Assembly (NCBI RefSeq): GCF_001649575.2 | Contig: NC_051446.1 | Span: 19,629,659 to 19,693,658 of the forward strand | DNA: 64,000 bases | DNA from: Kryptolebias marmoratus | Lineage: Eukaryota; Chordata; Actinopteri; Cyprinodontiformes; Rivulidae | Direction of reading: 5' to 3' | Shown here: in pieces, positions 36,546 to 48,021 of the stretch | How positions within the stretch are numbered: the first letter of the stretch is position 1 | Layout: every line of letters starts with the position of its first letter | The notes under the pieces: model-generated | What the model was told of the DNA's origin: nothing | The model's database searches: none | What the model saw: only the letters and a program-made list of their open reading frames with translations | Translations under genes and position numbers: made by a program

Positions 36546-36641
36546 TTAATCCTACTGTGGCCTTCGAGTCAAATTGACTCAAAGTTAAAAGGGCTTCTGC
36601 ACCCCTGTCTCTCTCTTCTTTGAGGGCTTCAGGAGGGTTAA
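36546..36641. mobile_element. 96-bp hairpin MITE
   Basis: Left arm TTAATCCTACTGTGGCCTT. The right arm, read on the minus strand, is TTAACCCTCCTGAAGCCCTC. Next to the left arm is GTCAAATTGACTC. The combination TTAACCCTCCTG plus GGGTCAAATTGACCC recalls a short, very common teleost MITE. No coding capacity. Confidence 0.6.
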
Positions 36642-36689
36642 AAAAGACAACAGTTTAGGAAGTATGACAAAAAAAATGCCTACAAGGAT

Positions 36690-36995
36690 TTGAAGTAATC
36701 CTTGGTCCTGTCAGATTAAGTAGTTTTCCTTGTGTGTGTCTTTGTGAACAGTGTTTACCGGGTTTAGCTAAGGTTAGCAGCATAGGCACCCATAGTTTAA
36801 TTTGCCAATAAGTTGAAGTTTCAGTGTAACAATAAGACTGATTAACTGGCAATAATGAAATACAAACATTTACTACTGAAAAGTACAATATGATAAAAAT
36901 ATGTGATCCTACACATATGAAAGTAGTGCGTGAGTTGGATGCAATGCGCATTCTTCCCACAAGATGTCACTAACCTGTAGGCATTACACCTTTAA
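36690..36995 (-). mobile_element. TTAA-ended MITE remnant of a common percomorph type
   Basis: Read on the minus strand from 36995 it starts TTAAAGGTGTAATGCCTACAG, then TTAGTGACATCTTGTGGG and GCATTGCATCCAACTCACG. These match, word by word, the terminal part of a MITE that I recall as abundant in percomorph fishes (TTAAAGGTGCAGTG...). The left boundary is approximate. A 101-codon minus frame overlaps it and is explained by the element. Confidence 0.6.
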
Positions 36996-36999
36996 TGTC

Positions 37000-37420
37000 T
37001 GCCGTCTTTTCTTTTCTGACTCAGCTGACATTTAACCACATTTTCAGGCTCTAGATTAAAACACTTCAAAACATGTAATTTATGTAAGATTTCTTATTTT
37101 TTATATTCCTTGGATTTTTACTCATGCAGTCATTAAATATTTGAGATAGGATAGTCAAGTTTTGCATGTTTTAGTACTGTTAGTCATCCTTTATATCTTT
37201 GAATGGATGTTACAAAAATGTAACTTATACAGTAAAAAGTAATACCAGCAGATTAGAAATGAATCTGTTTAATTCAATAGGTTGTAATACTTTTAGAAAA
37301 ATAAAAACTAACTCTATCCTGCCTCCACTTCAAATGAAGTTAAGGGTGAATAGTAATGACTGAATGGCTTCCATCTGACTTCACAGTACAGTGTTTAGAT
37401 ATTATGGAACCACTTTCTTT
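37000..37420. other. AT-rich spacer
   Basis: Nothing recognised. Confidence 0.5.
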
Positions 37421-37429
37421 GCTGTTTTT

Positions 37430-37910
37430 TCCTGAATGTTTGGACTTACAAAGCTTGAGGCTGACAGCACTGTATTTCAGTAAATGAGTGAAAGTTATGT
37501 TGCTGCTGGAGGTGGACAAATTTACAATCAGACACCCTTTAAAGCCTCTATAAAAGGTTGGGACAAGCCATAAGGCAAACGCTGCAATTTCACTTTTTTA
37601 AATTTCACTTCAAACTGTAATGCAGCAGCTTTTCTCCTCCAGGCAGCCTCTCAGTCAGTGTGCCTCCTGTCAGTTCAGCCCGTATCCCAGCTCTCTGCGC
37701 TCCTGAGTCTATATAGTGATGATCTAGCAATGATAACTGGATCAATACCTCCAGCCATGTGGACAGATGGCCGAGAGCTGCATCACTGCTCTCACAGGCG
37801 ACCGCGTCGCAAACACCTAACCCCGCATCCACGCCCACCTGCTGAGCCTCACAAGCTCCCTTTAAGCTTCACAAGTTCACTTTATCACACACTTCATCTT
37901 ATAATTTGAT
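37430..37910. other. GC-richer non-coding block, unassigned
   Basis: The centre (37620-37870) is GC-rich with CpGs. Open frames on both strands (77 minus, 83 plus) overlap, are unrecognised and cannot both be coding. It could be a decayed exon, a repeat or a regulatory island. Confidence 0.25.
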
Positions 37911-38169
37911 CAAGAAAAGTGTCACATTACGGACATCTCAGATCGTAAATGAGAAATATGTGAATTTTACGAACTGTAAATGAGTGCCCCTTCATGGTTG
38001 GTTATTTTAGTATCAAAATACATTAAATACATGGGAAAAAAAGGTTGTAGATAATCATGAATTCCACAGAGTCAGCAATTAATTTACTAAAAAAAAAACC
38101 ACACAAAATTTATTCTTCAGATCAATGCAGAATAATTAGCCAAACAATAAAAGAAAGATAAAAAAGAAA

Positions 38170-38700
38170 TATAATATTAATAGATCAGCTTTTGTGCTGG
38201 ATATAAATGTGAGACAGCAGCATAGGTAAAACCAATGAGATGTTACTTTGTAGTGGAATGAAATTGGCTAATACAAAGGCATGTCGGTAATAACAATGTC
38301 CTTTCTCCAGTGACAAAGACAAAGTGCCTGCGTTTGGAGCGTACAAGCGCAGGAGACAAGTGATGGCTGAAGGTAGACTTTGGGAGAACATTTGAATTTC
38401 ATGTCCAAGAAGAGGCAGCCCATCATTAAAAAACCCTAATTTCTGTGTCAGGTAGAGTTACAGGTAATCGATCATCTTGTCACACCGATTTATTTCTTTT
38501 TCTGCTCGCTCAAAGACAATTCTACTTCTTTCCAATTAAACTTGTTGCTGAAAAAGAAAACGTCTCTGGCTATTAAAGACACATTTTGCCATGTTAGGTT
38601 TTTTTCCTACCAAAGGTAATTTCTTTACATTCGGACGAAAGGAGCCTCGGGGAGCCTGTGGCTTCCAGGCAATTTTTTATATAGTTATACACTGAGAAAA
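38170..38700. promoter_or_regulatory. candidate conserved non-coding block
   Basis: Complex sequence with AATCGATCATC, TCCAATTAAAC and GCTATTAAAGAC cores. The 68-codon minus frame is unrecognised. It is followed abruptly by the ACTGTA array. Confidence 0.3.
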
Positions 38701-38753
38701 GCCGACCTTTTGAGAGGTGTTTTTGTTCTTCATCAATGTATGTGCTTTGCTCT

Positions 38754-39108
38754 ATACTGTAAAAAGGTGGCTGTAAAGTTTTACAGTAACTTACTGACAG
38801 CTTGATGCCAGTAGGTTATTATAAAAGTATTTATAGTACCAATACTTTGTCTTTATTTACAGTATCAGTACTGTAGTTATATAATTACAGTACTAGTACT
38901 GTATCTGTATTTACAGTACCATATTTTTTTTAGATTTACATTATCAGTACTGTATTTTTATAGTTTTAATACTGCCATTTATTTCACAGTATTGATGCTG
39001 TACTTAAATTCACAGTATTATTCGTGTAATTCAGTTTAGAGTATGAGTGCTGTATGTTTTACAGTAACATCACAGTGTTGTTAATTTACTGTATCTTGTG
39101 AATACTGT
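38754..39108. repeat. degenerate tandem array of ACAGTACTGTA-type palindromic words
   Basis: Starts TATACTGTAAAAAGGTGGCTG. The words TTTACAGTA, CAGTACTGTA and ACAGTATTGATGCTGT then recur at roughly 25-40 bp intervals over about 350 bp, ending TTTACTGTATC. Each word is self-complementary, so the array can fold or bind in either orientation. I recall similar ACTGTAAAA-based repeats in other fish genomes. Confidence 0.7.
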
Positions 39109-39186
39109 GCTAATATACATGTAGCTTACTTTAATTATTTAGCTTTTTTTAATTTAGGCAATTATTAATTATTAAAACAACCATTA

Positions 39187-39193
39187 GTGTGTG

Positions 39194-39240
<47 letters not shown>
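39187..39240. repeat. compound (GT)4-(AT)n-(GT)12 microsatellite
   Basis: GT units, about eleven TA units, then about twelve GT units without interruption. Confidence 0.95.
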
Positions 39241-39241
<1 letters not shown>

Positions 39242-39639
39242 AACTAATACTTAGCCAATCCCCGTACATAAGCATTGTTGAAATTACAGTGAAATATAAT
39301 AGGTGTTAATTAAATTAGATTCTAGCTTATTTTACAAAGATCATCATATTGTGAAACAAGAAGGTTCAATTGAAACTAAATACTAAACAGTTATACCTAT
39401 TTAGTTCACAGCATTTTATATGTAATGGTAATAGTTGAATTAATGTCACATGGGAGGAAAAGTGTCATAATTAATGGTATATTGCAAATTTTAAATAGTC
39501 ACAAAGAATTCCTGCAACCTTTTATTTATTTGTCTAAATTATCAATTGAATACAGGAATCAAAGGATGATTAAACACATAATATTTATAAATGGACATAA
39601 TGTAATTTCAGAACAGTGATACGCACTAGCAGCAGAGTG

Positions 39640-40110
39640 ATGTGATGGGTCTGATAGATGTTTTAGGTCTTCAGGGGGTCTTATTTTGTTGAGGGCTCTG
39701 ACAGCTTTACTGAGTCTGTTATCCATGAACAGTGGCTCTCATCCTGACTCTATGTGCCACCAATAAACAAACTGGGATATGTCTGCATAAAAGCCATTTA
39801 TTGTTACATTTCTGGATTTTAAGGATTGCCCGCTTCAGCTTCTTAAAAGACTGACCTGGTAGATAAAAGGCTTTTCCAGTTTTCAGGATTTACTCAGGCA
39901 TTTTTTACAGACAATGGCAAAAAAGCCAAAATTTATGGCATCTTCCACTTACAGGGCAGTTGCATGTTGACGTACGGCTCCATTGTCTTACTAACATGTG
40001 TGGTTTATCTTTGTGGGCAAGGAGTAATGCCATACCAAAGAGGGAACCTTCTGGTCTGTGACTTTGAGATATTTTTTACCCCAGAATTTTATAAACAGGG
40101 AAAATAAAAA
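39640..40110. promoter_or_regulatory. candidate conserved non-coding block
   Basis: Balanced complex sequence with no repeats or frames of note. Ends just before the reverse copy of the composite repeat. Confidence 0.27.
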
Positions 40111-40249
40111 TGCTGTTTTTTCTCTCAAAAGTGTTTTAGGAAGCTCATTCTGTAATCAAATCTATTTAAGGAAATAAGGAAATAAAATTTTATCTACCTT
40201 AAAACATTTGTGCTGTACAATAGAAACTACCAAACTATTAATACAACAA

Positions 40250-40972
40250 CTTCCTTGAAGGAAGGCGTATCTCAGTTTCATGAGATTGAAATTAAAATCA
40301 TCTTTTGGTGAGAAGGGAGGTGTTACCTTTATGGTCACTCCTTCTAAATGACATTACGCACAATCTCAGGCATTACTGTGAAATCTTGTAAAATGTGTTT
40401 GCACTTAGAGGTGTGTTAAGGACAATTCTCAGCTGCTACCAAACCAAATGTAGTTCAATATTTGTGAAACTGATTAAGTTATAGTCATTTTGTTTTGGCT
40501 ACGGTCAATTAGCTGTGGCAGCCCTCTTGCATTGGGGTCACTTCAATAGTTAATCAGTTGTAAATGTACTTTCAGTGATTACTTTCTGAGAGTTTCACTA
40601 AAATTAGTCTAGTGGTTAATGAGATATGTTGCTAACAGACAGATGCAGTTCATTCTAACAGGTAATGTCAAAGTTTTAAAAAATGACACTGCAATCAGTT
40701 TGTGCTTAAAGTACATGTTATATGTTATGTATATGTAACAACACAGCATTTTTACTCAATATCTGTAAAACTGGCTATAACCTTTTTTAATTTGTGCTAT
40801 GTTGACTTAGTTGTGGTGGCCATCTTGAAAGGGCTCACCCCTCAAAAGTTAATCATTAGCAGTTGTACAACCAGGAATTACTTTAGGAGAGTTTCATTAA
40901 AATCCATTCTCTGATTCGTCAGCAATACAGACACAAGCAAAAACAGTATCGCCCAAACTGGGAGAAGTAACC
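40250..40972 (-). repeat. composite ~300-bp-unit repeat, copy C (two units, reverse)
   Basis: Reverse complement of the family: the tail (CCTTGAAGGAAGGCGTATCTCA) comes first at about 40252. Two units follow whose GTCAATTAGCTGTGGC / TTGACTTAGTTGTGGTGGCC blocks start at 40505 and about 40803 (period about 300). The head (GACACAAGCAAAAACAGTATCGCCC) lies at about 40930-40955. Confidence 0.85.
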
Positions 40973-41130
40973 GTGAAACAATGGGCAACTACGATAAGGT
41001 GTGTGTGGAAACCAGAAAGCAAGAAACGCTAAGAAAATGAACTGATGAAGTTTTACAGAGATGTACAGCATGAAAGCAAAAGAGGAAAACCAAGATACAA
41101 ACATTGAAATACAAACAAGAAGACAACACA

Positions 41131-41147
41131 AAACACACACACACACT
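41131..41147. repeat. short (AC)n tract
   Basis: Seven to eight AC units. Confidence 0.85.
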
Positions 41148-41279
41148 CACAAAAGACCAAGACTGAAAAATCCTTAGACTGTAACACTCTCATCTATTAT
41201 ACAAGGTTGTACTCAGCAAAAAAGTTAGCAAATTACTTTTTAATGAAAGTACGAGATATTACCAAACAAATATAAATTT

Positions 41280-42130
41280 GTAAGTTTCTTTAAAAGTTGC
41301 ACTTTGGCTTAACATGATTGGAAAGCTGCATTGCGGGGCTTCCATAACATTCAGTGTCAGAGCCAAGGCTGCATTCATCCTTACCTAACAGCATTTTATT
41401 GGACAGAGGTGCAATGGCAGCAGAAAAAAAGAGTGAAGGAGATAGAGCCTTGATTAGCAGCCCCTTTCCCAGCATGCTCCTCTATGACAAATGACTGACT
41501 TCGAACAATATCTAAGGCGATCGGGATAAAGTACCAACCATTTCAAGGCTCAGCAAAATTCTAATTCTAATTAGACTTCGCACCACACACACCAAATAAA
41601 AATTGTTCCCAGGGCATTTCGGCCTATCAACGGTTTCTCCGATCACTGAAACAAAACGAATAAAGAAAATGATTAAAGTGATAACAAAGGCATAAAATTT
41701 AAATTATTGAGGCACCACATCTGGGATCTGTTTGTCACCGCGCTGCCATTTGCAGGCTCTCAATCAGCAGTCCATTCTTTCTGCATGAGGGACGCTGCAA
41801 AGCAGAAGGAAGCAAGGAAAAGGAGTGCAGGAGCAACGAGAAAGTGTAACATTAAAAGGTAGAGAGCTATAACACAAATAGGCCTTCAGCTTTAGCGTTA
41901 TTAATGACTCTTCAAAAAGCTCAGACTTTTCCAATCTCTCAAAGAAGCGCATGAAGGAGTCTGCAGATGAAGCTGACCTTCAAAATGTTCTTTGGTCTTT
42001 AGTTAAGAAATTCACTCGCCATTATGGCATCATTAAGGAAACAAGGATAAAATTACTCCATGGTTAATGGCCTATAGGATCCCCCACCAAAATTTGTTTC
42101 AGATCTAATAAAACTGTGCTTAACACACTC
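41280..42130. promoter_or_regulatory. candidate conserved non-coding block
   Basis: Complex sequence with TTCTAATTCTAATTAGAC (about 41560-41577) and AACGAATAAAG words, a balanced stretch at 41720-41970 and AAATTCACTCGCCATTATGG near 42010. Frames of 61 and 62 codons on the minus strand are unrecognised. Confidence 0.32.
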
Positions 42131-42404
42131 CAATGAATTATGAGGACTGTTATGCAGGGTATTAAAATGTGGAAAATAGATTTTCTAGAGCTTGGAGGAC
42201 TGGACTTTTCAAATCAGATGGCAGAATGGGATTTTCTGGGCAATAAATTCCAACCATGTCTCAATTTAATTTATTTTAGTTCCTAAATACAAAGGTATGA
42301 TTTATTGCATGATTTTGATCATCTTTAGAATATGCTATGGTAAACTTAGAAAAACAAGCAGAAGTATGCGCATGTAATACCCTAAAACAGCCATTTTTAT
42401 CACG

Positions 42405-42722
42405 CGCTGATCAGGAACAACTGAAGAGATTTTATTGAAACTTTCTGAAAGTAATCATCGGGCTGACATCTCCAACTGATCACCTTTTGGTGTCAACCCA
42501 GTTCAAGATGGTTGCCACAGCTAACTGATTTAAAAAAAATGGCTACACATCAGCCAATTTTACAGATACTGAGCTAAAATTTGGTGTGGTAGTAGATAAG
42601 AGTCATTCTTAATGACTAGAACTCTATTGTTTCTCAACATAAGATGATGTTAGGCTAACTCTCCGGCATGAAAGTTGGAGGGTGATATGCATTCTTTCAA
42701 GGAATGCTTGGCCTTTAATTCA
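42405..42722 (+). repeat. composite ~300-bp-unit repeat, copy D (one unit)
   Basis: One unit without head: GATTTTATTGAAACTTTC, GAAAGTAATCATCGG, CAAGATGGTTGCCACAGC, TACTGAGCTAAAATTTGG. Then the best-preserved tail in the window, with AACATAAGATGATG and GGTGATATGCATTCTTTC running to AATGCTTGGCCTTTAA. Confidence 0.88.
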
Positions 42723-42859
42723 GATAATGCTTTACATATAGTGCTATACTTAAAGGCATTATAATTACGACATGCATTTTGAAGGTAAATCATTATATTC
42801 TTCATTAAATCCCTGTTTGAAGACAGAAATAATGCTGGATTGGTTAATAGCACACTGCA

Positions 42860-43660
42860 TTAAAGTGCAGTGGAAGCAAGCAGAAAGCTGTTATGTGGAA
42901 AAATAATGCTGCAGGCGATCAAGGCTCTCCATTATCTCATACACGAGCACAGAGAAAACCTGAAGAACTGTCTCATTTCCACCATTTATTACTTGCTATT
43001 GTAATCCCGATGCTGATGCCATTGTGAAATGCAGACTTATTATAAAAGAGGGGGAAAAGTTAGCCCAAGATGGTGCCACAGAGAGGTGGTTTGTGTGGTA
43101 ATGGCATTTGCTCTCTTTAAACTTTAATCTTTCCTATTAATTCTCTGCAACTGGAGAATGTACGAGAGTTAATGTTCCATGAACGTGTTTCTCACTCCGC
43201 AATCTCTTCAAGCTAATTACCTTCAGGTGCTAAATGGTGGGAAATTGCCATCCATTTGGATGAGAAAAATTTCCCCTCCTGCTCCCTAGTGAAACATTTT
43301 TTTCGAGGGCACATTAAGAAAAAAAAAGGAAGAAGAAGAAGAAAGAGAAAAAGAGGCAGGACAAAACCAAGGTAAACAGTGGTCGTAAAGCTGCCTCTTC
43401 CTGATCTTTCCCTTACACGGAAAACCGTAGTAGCTCTGTCCCGCCGCATCGCTCAGCGGCAGAGGTCAGATGGAGGTCAACAGGTGCTTCTCTTGACAAA
43501 GGGAACGCAGAACAGATGTTTGATTGGCATGAATCATCCAAACTGCCCATTAGAAACTTATGATGTGAAATGATTTGAGTCCTGGCAGCAGGACAGCATT
43601 TGATTTGAGGCCTAAACAGCAAGGAGATCTTAAAGTTGCATTGCTGCAGTCATTAGGGCA
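42860..43660. promoter_or_regulatory. candidate conserved non-coding block
   Basis: Complex sequence (42880-43300) with TTCCTATTAATTCTC and CAAGCTAATTACC homeobox-like cores, a short A/GAA-rich tract (43318-43355), then balanced sequence to 43640. Frames of 64-78 codons on both strands around 43213-43622 overlap one another and are unrecognised. Confidence 0.33.
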
Positions 43661-43769
43661 AGAAGTTTCTTTATCAAAGGATATATATTTTTATTCATGA
43701 ATTTTTATTTCATGAGCACAGGCAATGTACAAAGTCTCACACTCACATCTGGTATTAAAAAAACTATGT

Positions 43770-43870
43770 GTACAACATTTTAAATTGTTTGTTGTAAATG
43801 TACTTGTCTTAAAGTGAAAACCAAGATGACCCAACCTAAAATAATTTAAGTTTTTTGGTTGTGCAACATT
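43770..43870. mobile_element. possible MITE fragment
   Basis: Words AAGTGAAAACCAAGATGACCCAAC and AATAATTTAAG recall the ACTGTAAAA-type teleost MITE interior, but no paired termini were found. Confidence 0.3.
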
Positions 43871-43984
43871 TATGTAATATATGTATTCTTAGATGAAATT
43901 ACAAAATGGGAAACTGTTGAGAACAACAATGTGAAAGTAAAATCCAAGTGTTGAGCGCAATTTTAGGTTTTGAATAAAATTTAA

Positions 43985-44772
43985 TCAATATAGACTTGGC
44001 ATTTGGTGTGCTTGTAGCTGAGATTTATCACTAGTACATATTCAGAGCACTAATAGATACAGAGGGATTTTGCCATTTGCCAACTACTTGGAGTTAACTT
44101 AGTTTGTCTGTTAGTAAAATATCTCATGAACCTCCAGGCAGATTTTATTGAAATCTTCAGGAAATATTCATTGGGTGTACCTCTTACAAATTATTAAATT
44201 TTAGAACCAACCCCATTCCAGATAGCCGCCACATCCAAGTGACCTTAGAAAACACAGAAATAACAATAAATCAGTCAATTTTACAGCTATTGCGCTCAAA
44301 TTTGTTGTGGGTGTAGCTGAGAATCGTTCATAGCTCGTACTCCAAGTGCTACTCATTGCATGAAATTTTTGTTTCAAATTTTAGCATTACCTGTTGGAGT
44401 CGACCTTGTTTGTCTGTTAGCAAAATGGCTCATGGACCACAAGTTGGATTTTATTGAAACTTTTAGAAAGTAATGATTAGATAAACATCTACAACTGATT
44501 AACCTTTGGAGTTGATCCAATTCAAGATGGCCACCACAGCTAATTAACTTCAGCAAACACAAAAATGGCTATAAGACAGTCTGAGCTAAAACTTTTATAT
44601 GACAGTAGCTGAGAATAATTTAAAACACATACTTCTCTTAATTTTGCATGAGATTGGATTTTTTCAAGTTTTGACAAAAATTGCTGCAACTCAGTTATTT
44701 CTTAACATAATATCAGCCCAAAGACTGTGGGAAATATGCAATTTTTCATGAACTGCTAGGCTTGTAATTAAG
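43985..44772 (+). repeat. composite ~300-bp-unit repeat, copy E (two full units plus a partial one)
   Basis: Begins inside a unit (CTTGGCATTTGGTGTG). Two full units start CTGTTAGTAAAATATCTC (44108) and CTGTTAGCAAAATGGCTC (44414), period 306. It ends in the tail GAACTGCTAGGCTTGTAATT. It has the largest unit number in the window. Confidence 0.88.
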
Positions 44773-44829
44773 TAAGTTATTTCTGAAGTGCCGAAGTCAA
44801 CTTTTCTTATTCAGTAAAATGGGAAATTA

Positions 44830-45330
44830 AAAATATAGGAGGTCTTCAAAGACAGATTCAACCCAGCCGTATTACGCCTCTTGTGAAACCCTTATTGGCA
44901 CAGTTCAGCGAGTTCTCAGAAAGAGTCAGGAAGATGCATCATATGAGGGGAGTAAAAAGGCCAGCTGGGATGGGTGGGCCACATTGTGATCACTCACCTT
45001 CATCCCTGATTTGTAGTCATTATCCCTACCAGCGTTTGAAGATCAAAAACAAGGACAGGGAGAGTGATGGGGGACGGAGAAAAGGCAGCCCGAGACAGAG
45101 AATAGGGGGGAAATGACTGAAGGAGGGAGGGTCAGAGCGACGGCTGGATGTGTCTGTCCCAGAGACTGCCATTCGCCTCCGTTGGGTGGATGTAGTGGTG
45201 TAGATGGCAGCGATGCTGGGAGTGGGTGGGACTGGGAGGAGGGTGGATGAGGGTGATAGCACCTTAAAGCCAACCAAGCTGCAAAAGCAATGAATATTAA
45301 ATTCACGGCTAAATAGCTGGGTCTGTGTGA
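44830..45330. promoter_or_regulatory. GC-richer purine-biased island, candidate regulatory
   Basis: GC-richer than its flanks. G/A-rich on the + strand at 45050-45250, with repeated GGGTGGATG/GGGAGTGGGTGGG words, which keeps two minus frames (83 and 87 codons, proline/serine-rich) open by composition. Not recognised as coding. Confidence 0.27.
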
Positions 45331-45679
45331 GGCATTACTGTATTATAATTTTAAATTTGTCACTGACGGGATGTAGGTCTGACTCGGAACAACAACGCAC
45401 GTCAAAGTAGACTTCACTCCTCTGATAACAACGGGCAAATTCAAACTGTTTTTATTTATTTAATTTTTTGTGTGTGTGTGTGATAAGGTGAGACCGTAAC
45501 GACAGGAACATTTCACAATTACATAGAAGCCTAATATTGTCTTTAACCATCCAAAGCAGAGTGTGAACGTTGAAGGACTCCCATCAGGCCGTTGCATACA
45601 TTAGCCCAACTCTTACTGTGTTGAAATCTATCCCCAACTGTTCGAGGGAAAAAACAAAGATTTTCCCCTCCTTTTTTTA

Positions 45680-46340
45680 GATTTAATTATCTTTTGTTGT
45701 TCTTTTTATCTACCTTCCAGGATTGTCCTCGGTGGGGGGTTAAAAGAATGGGAAGTGGTAAAGACAAAAGGGGGGTGGGGTTGTCTGTTAGCGAGGTTTG
45801 TAGGGCTAGTTTGTCCTCCGTTTGATCTGACTCCATACAATGACACAGCGGGAAATTAAATATGAAACCGAAATTAAACCTCTGCCTAATGAGCAACAGG
45901 AAAACAAAGTTGGCTCCATTTCAGTTTAAGTGAAAGTCTTTAACTTCTCAGAGCATTATCGCTTTAGTTCAGCTCAGTCTGGCTTTTGGCTTCATTTAGA
46001 CACGTCATTTAGGGAAATGTTTGATGATTTCTAATAAAAATCCCAATTTGAATTCATTTATCCTGCGAAATATATTCCACAACTGTGAAACGTGTATGAA
46101 ATGTACAAAGACTTTGTGGTGTAGAAAATACTATAAAATCCAGGAGTTTAATTACTCACTGTGTCGTATTAGAGGTGCACAGTGGCAGGCCTTCCCACAT
46201 ATTGATTTAATAGACCCTCTGAAAGAGCTTTTCTCCTCTGAGAGAAACAACACATGTAGAACATTAGCTGACTTGTTGTTGGTAAATAATTTAGTATCAA
46301 TCTTTGATTTGTGTTCAGTCATTCAAGTGAAGGTTTGAGG
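45680..46340. promoter_or_regulatory. candidate conserved non-coding block
   Basis: Complex sequence, G-rich at 45730-45785 and AT-balanced after. A 105-codon + frame (46021-46338) begins TTG-ATG and ends without a splice signal I can see. Its peptide is unrecognised. Confidence 0.27.
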
Positions 46341-46689
46341 TAGAATACAGAAACAAAGCTGATCTTTAGTTTTTATTTCCCAGGTTTTCCCAATATTGTT
46401 TCAGCTTCATAAAAATGAAAAAAAAAATAGTTGGCTTTGCCTGTGTAGATGTTTTTTACTTCTTCAAATATTTATGCAAATATAAAAGACTGACAGAAGT
46501 ATCATATAGGAACTAATGTCAATTGTCAAATTATAAAGATACTTATAATTTAATTAAATACATGATATTCCTGGGAGAAATGCATGTTACTCACAGCATT
46601 TCTTGTCAGAGTTTTAAACTAAGATCATGTCATGATGAAAAATGGCAAAAATTATAGACATTTTGGTCAAACCTTGTATTTTGTATTTT

Positions 46690-46990
46690 GCTCATGAGAT
46701 ATTGCAAGATCTTATTTTTAGCGCTTGGAGTGTGTTGGGAAAGACTCTTAGCTCCCACCATGCTGAACTTTAGCTCAACATCTGTTAAATTGACTGTTAT
46801 AGCATTTTTGTGTTTGTTAAGTTTGATTAGCTGTGGCGGCCATCTTAATTTGGGTTGACTCCAAAAGTTAATCAATTATAGATGTGCACCCTATGATTAT
46901 TACTGAAACTTTAATTAAAATCTATCTAGTGGTTTTATGAGGTATTTTGCTGATAGACAAGCATACACAGACACAGGCAATTACATGATC
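46690..46990 (-). repeat. composite ~300-bp-unit repeat, copy F (one unit, reverse)
   Basis: Reverse complement of one unit: CTTGGAGTGTGTTG, TTTAGCTCAACATCTG, GGCGGCCATCTTAATTTGGG, CCAAAAGTTAATCAATTATAG, then the head-like CACAGACACAGGCAATTAC. No tail visible. Confidence 0.85.
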
Positions 46991-47159
46991 ACCTGCCTTG
47001 TGTTGTGGTAAGGGGCAAACATAATCTAATACTAAAGTTAAGCTTGCATATCTCATTTTCTTCATGCTAGTTATTATCAGTTGGATAGTTATACCTTTAA
47101 ACAAATCAGTAAATTGTTTTTTCCTCTGACAGGTGGAAATAAGGGGAACTAATTTCAAA

Positions 47160-47560
47160 GTGAAAGAAAAGTGAATGCAACAAAAGCAGCGTGGAATGAT
47201 GCCTTTGGCAGGTAGAACTGCTCCCCTGCCAAACTGTCACCATTTAGGCCTCGATAACGCAGGTAATTGCATTTCCAGAAGAGCAGGAGCAGATGAAACA
47301 TGCTGTGGACAGATAATGCTGGCACGCCGGCCCCTTCTGTTGGAAAATTTCATTTTTCCACAAGGAAGCCATGAATGCTAAGGCTGAATCCAAATCCGTT
47401 TTTCCGCACTTTATCAGTGTGTGGCCCACCAAGTGGGGAGATGGAGGTAATTCATTCAGCTGAGACTCCACCACCCTAATCCAATTTCCAGCCTCCCCCA
47501 GCAAGAGATAATTACAAGTATTAAAGCTGTTAGGACAGGGGGGGAAAGGGCCCTTACTCT
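47160..47560. promoter_or_regulatory. candidate conserved non-coding block (one of the clearest)
   Basis: About 400 bp of balanced, complex sequence with GCAGGTAATTGCATTTCC and GAGGTAATTCATTCAGC cores. Overlapping frames on both strands (68 and 86 codons) are unrecognised. It ends at the GT/G tract. Confidence 0.35.
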
Positions 47561-47594
47561 GAAACTCTGCTGCAGGCCCTGGAAATATCGACTG

Positions 47595-47598
<4 letters not shown>

Positions 47599-47640
<42 letters not shown>

Positions 47641-47659
47641 TGGGGGGTGGGGGGTGGGG
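47599..47659. repeat. (GT)n microsatellite followed by G-runs
   Basis: About 20 GT units (47599-47639), then G6-T-G6-T-G4 (47642-47659). The alternating purine-pyrimidine tract can adopt Z-DNA and the G runs are quadruplex-prone; both are known properties of such sequence and were not measured here. Confidence 0.95.
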
Positions 47660-48021
47660 ATTTCTGCTGGGAGAACTCAAGCTAAGGTATTGTTCAAAAC
47701 TAAGACAGTGTGTTAACTAATGAGGCAAAAGGAATCTTAAGGTATAAAAGAACACCCATGGCCACATGTCATAACAAACCCCAGGACTTTTTTTTTCCTG
47801 AACTCTCTTTTCTTGTGCATCATTTAATGTTGCACAAACAATTGGTCATTTCATGTGTAAAGACCAGTAAGGGTTCCTGCACAATCATTTCTCGCTTCAT
47901 ATGAACTTCACTTGACGAGCACTGCAGAAATACTATAAATCAGACAAATTCTAAACAGAAAAAGCAGAAATTCTTTAAATCTAATGACATAAAGCTGTGA
48001 ATAGTTTCTTCATTTAAAAAG

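Noticed and set aside
37605..37909. Overlapping frames on both strands in a GC-richer block
   Set aside because: Both remain open because of composition. No start context, splice pair or homology favours either.
46021..46338. 105-codon + frame
   Set aside because: No known domain, no flanking splice signals and no homologous copy in the window.
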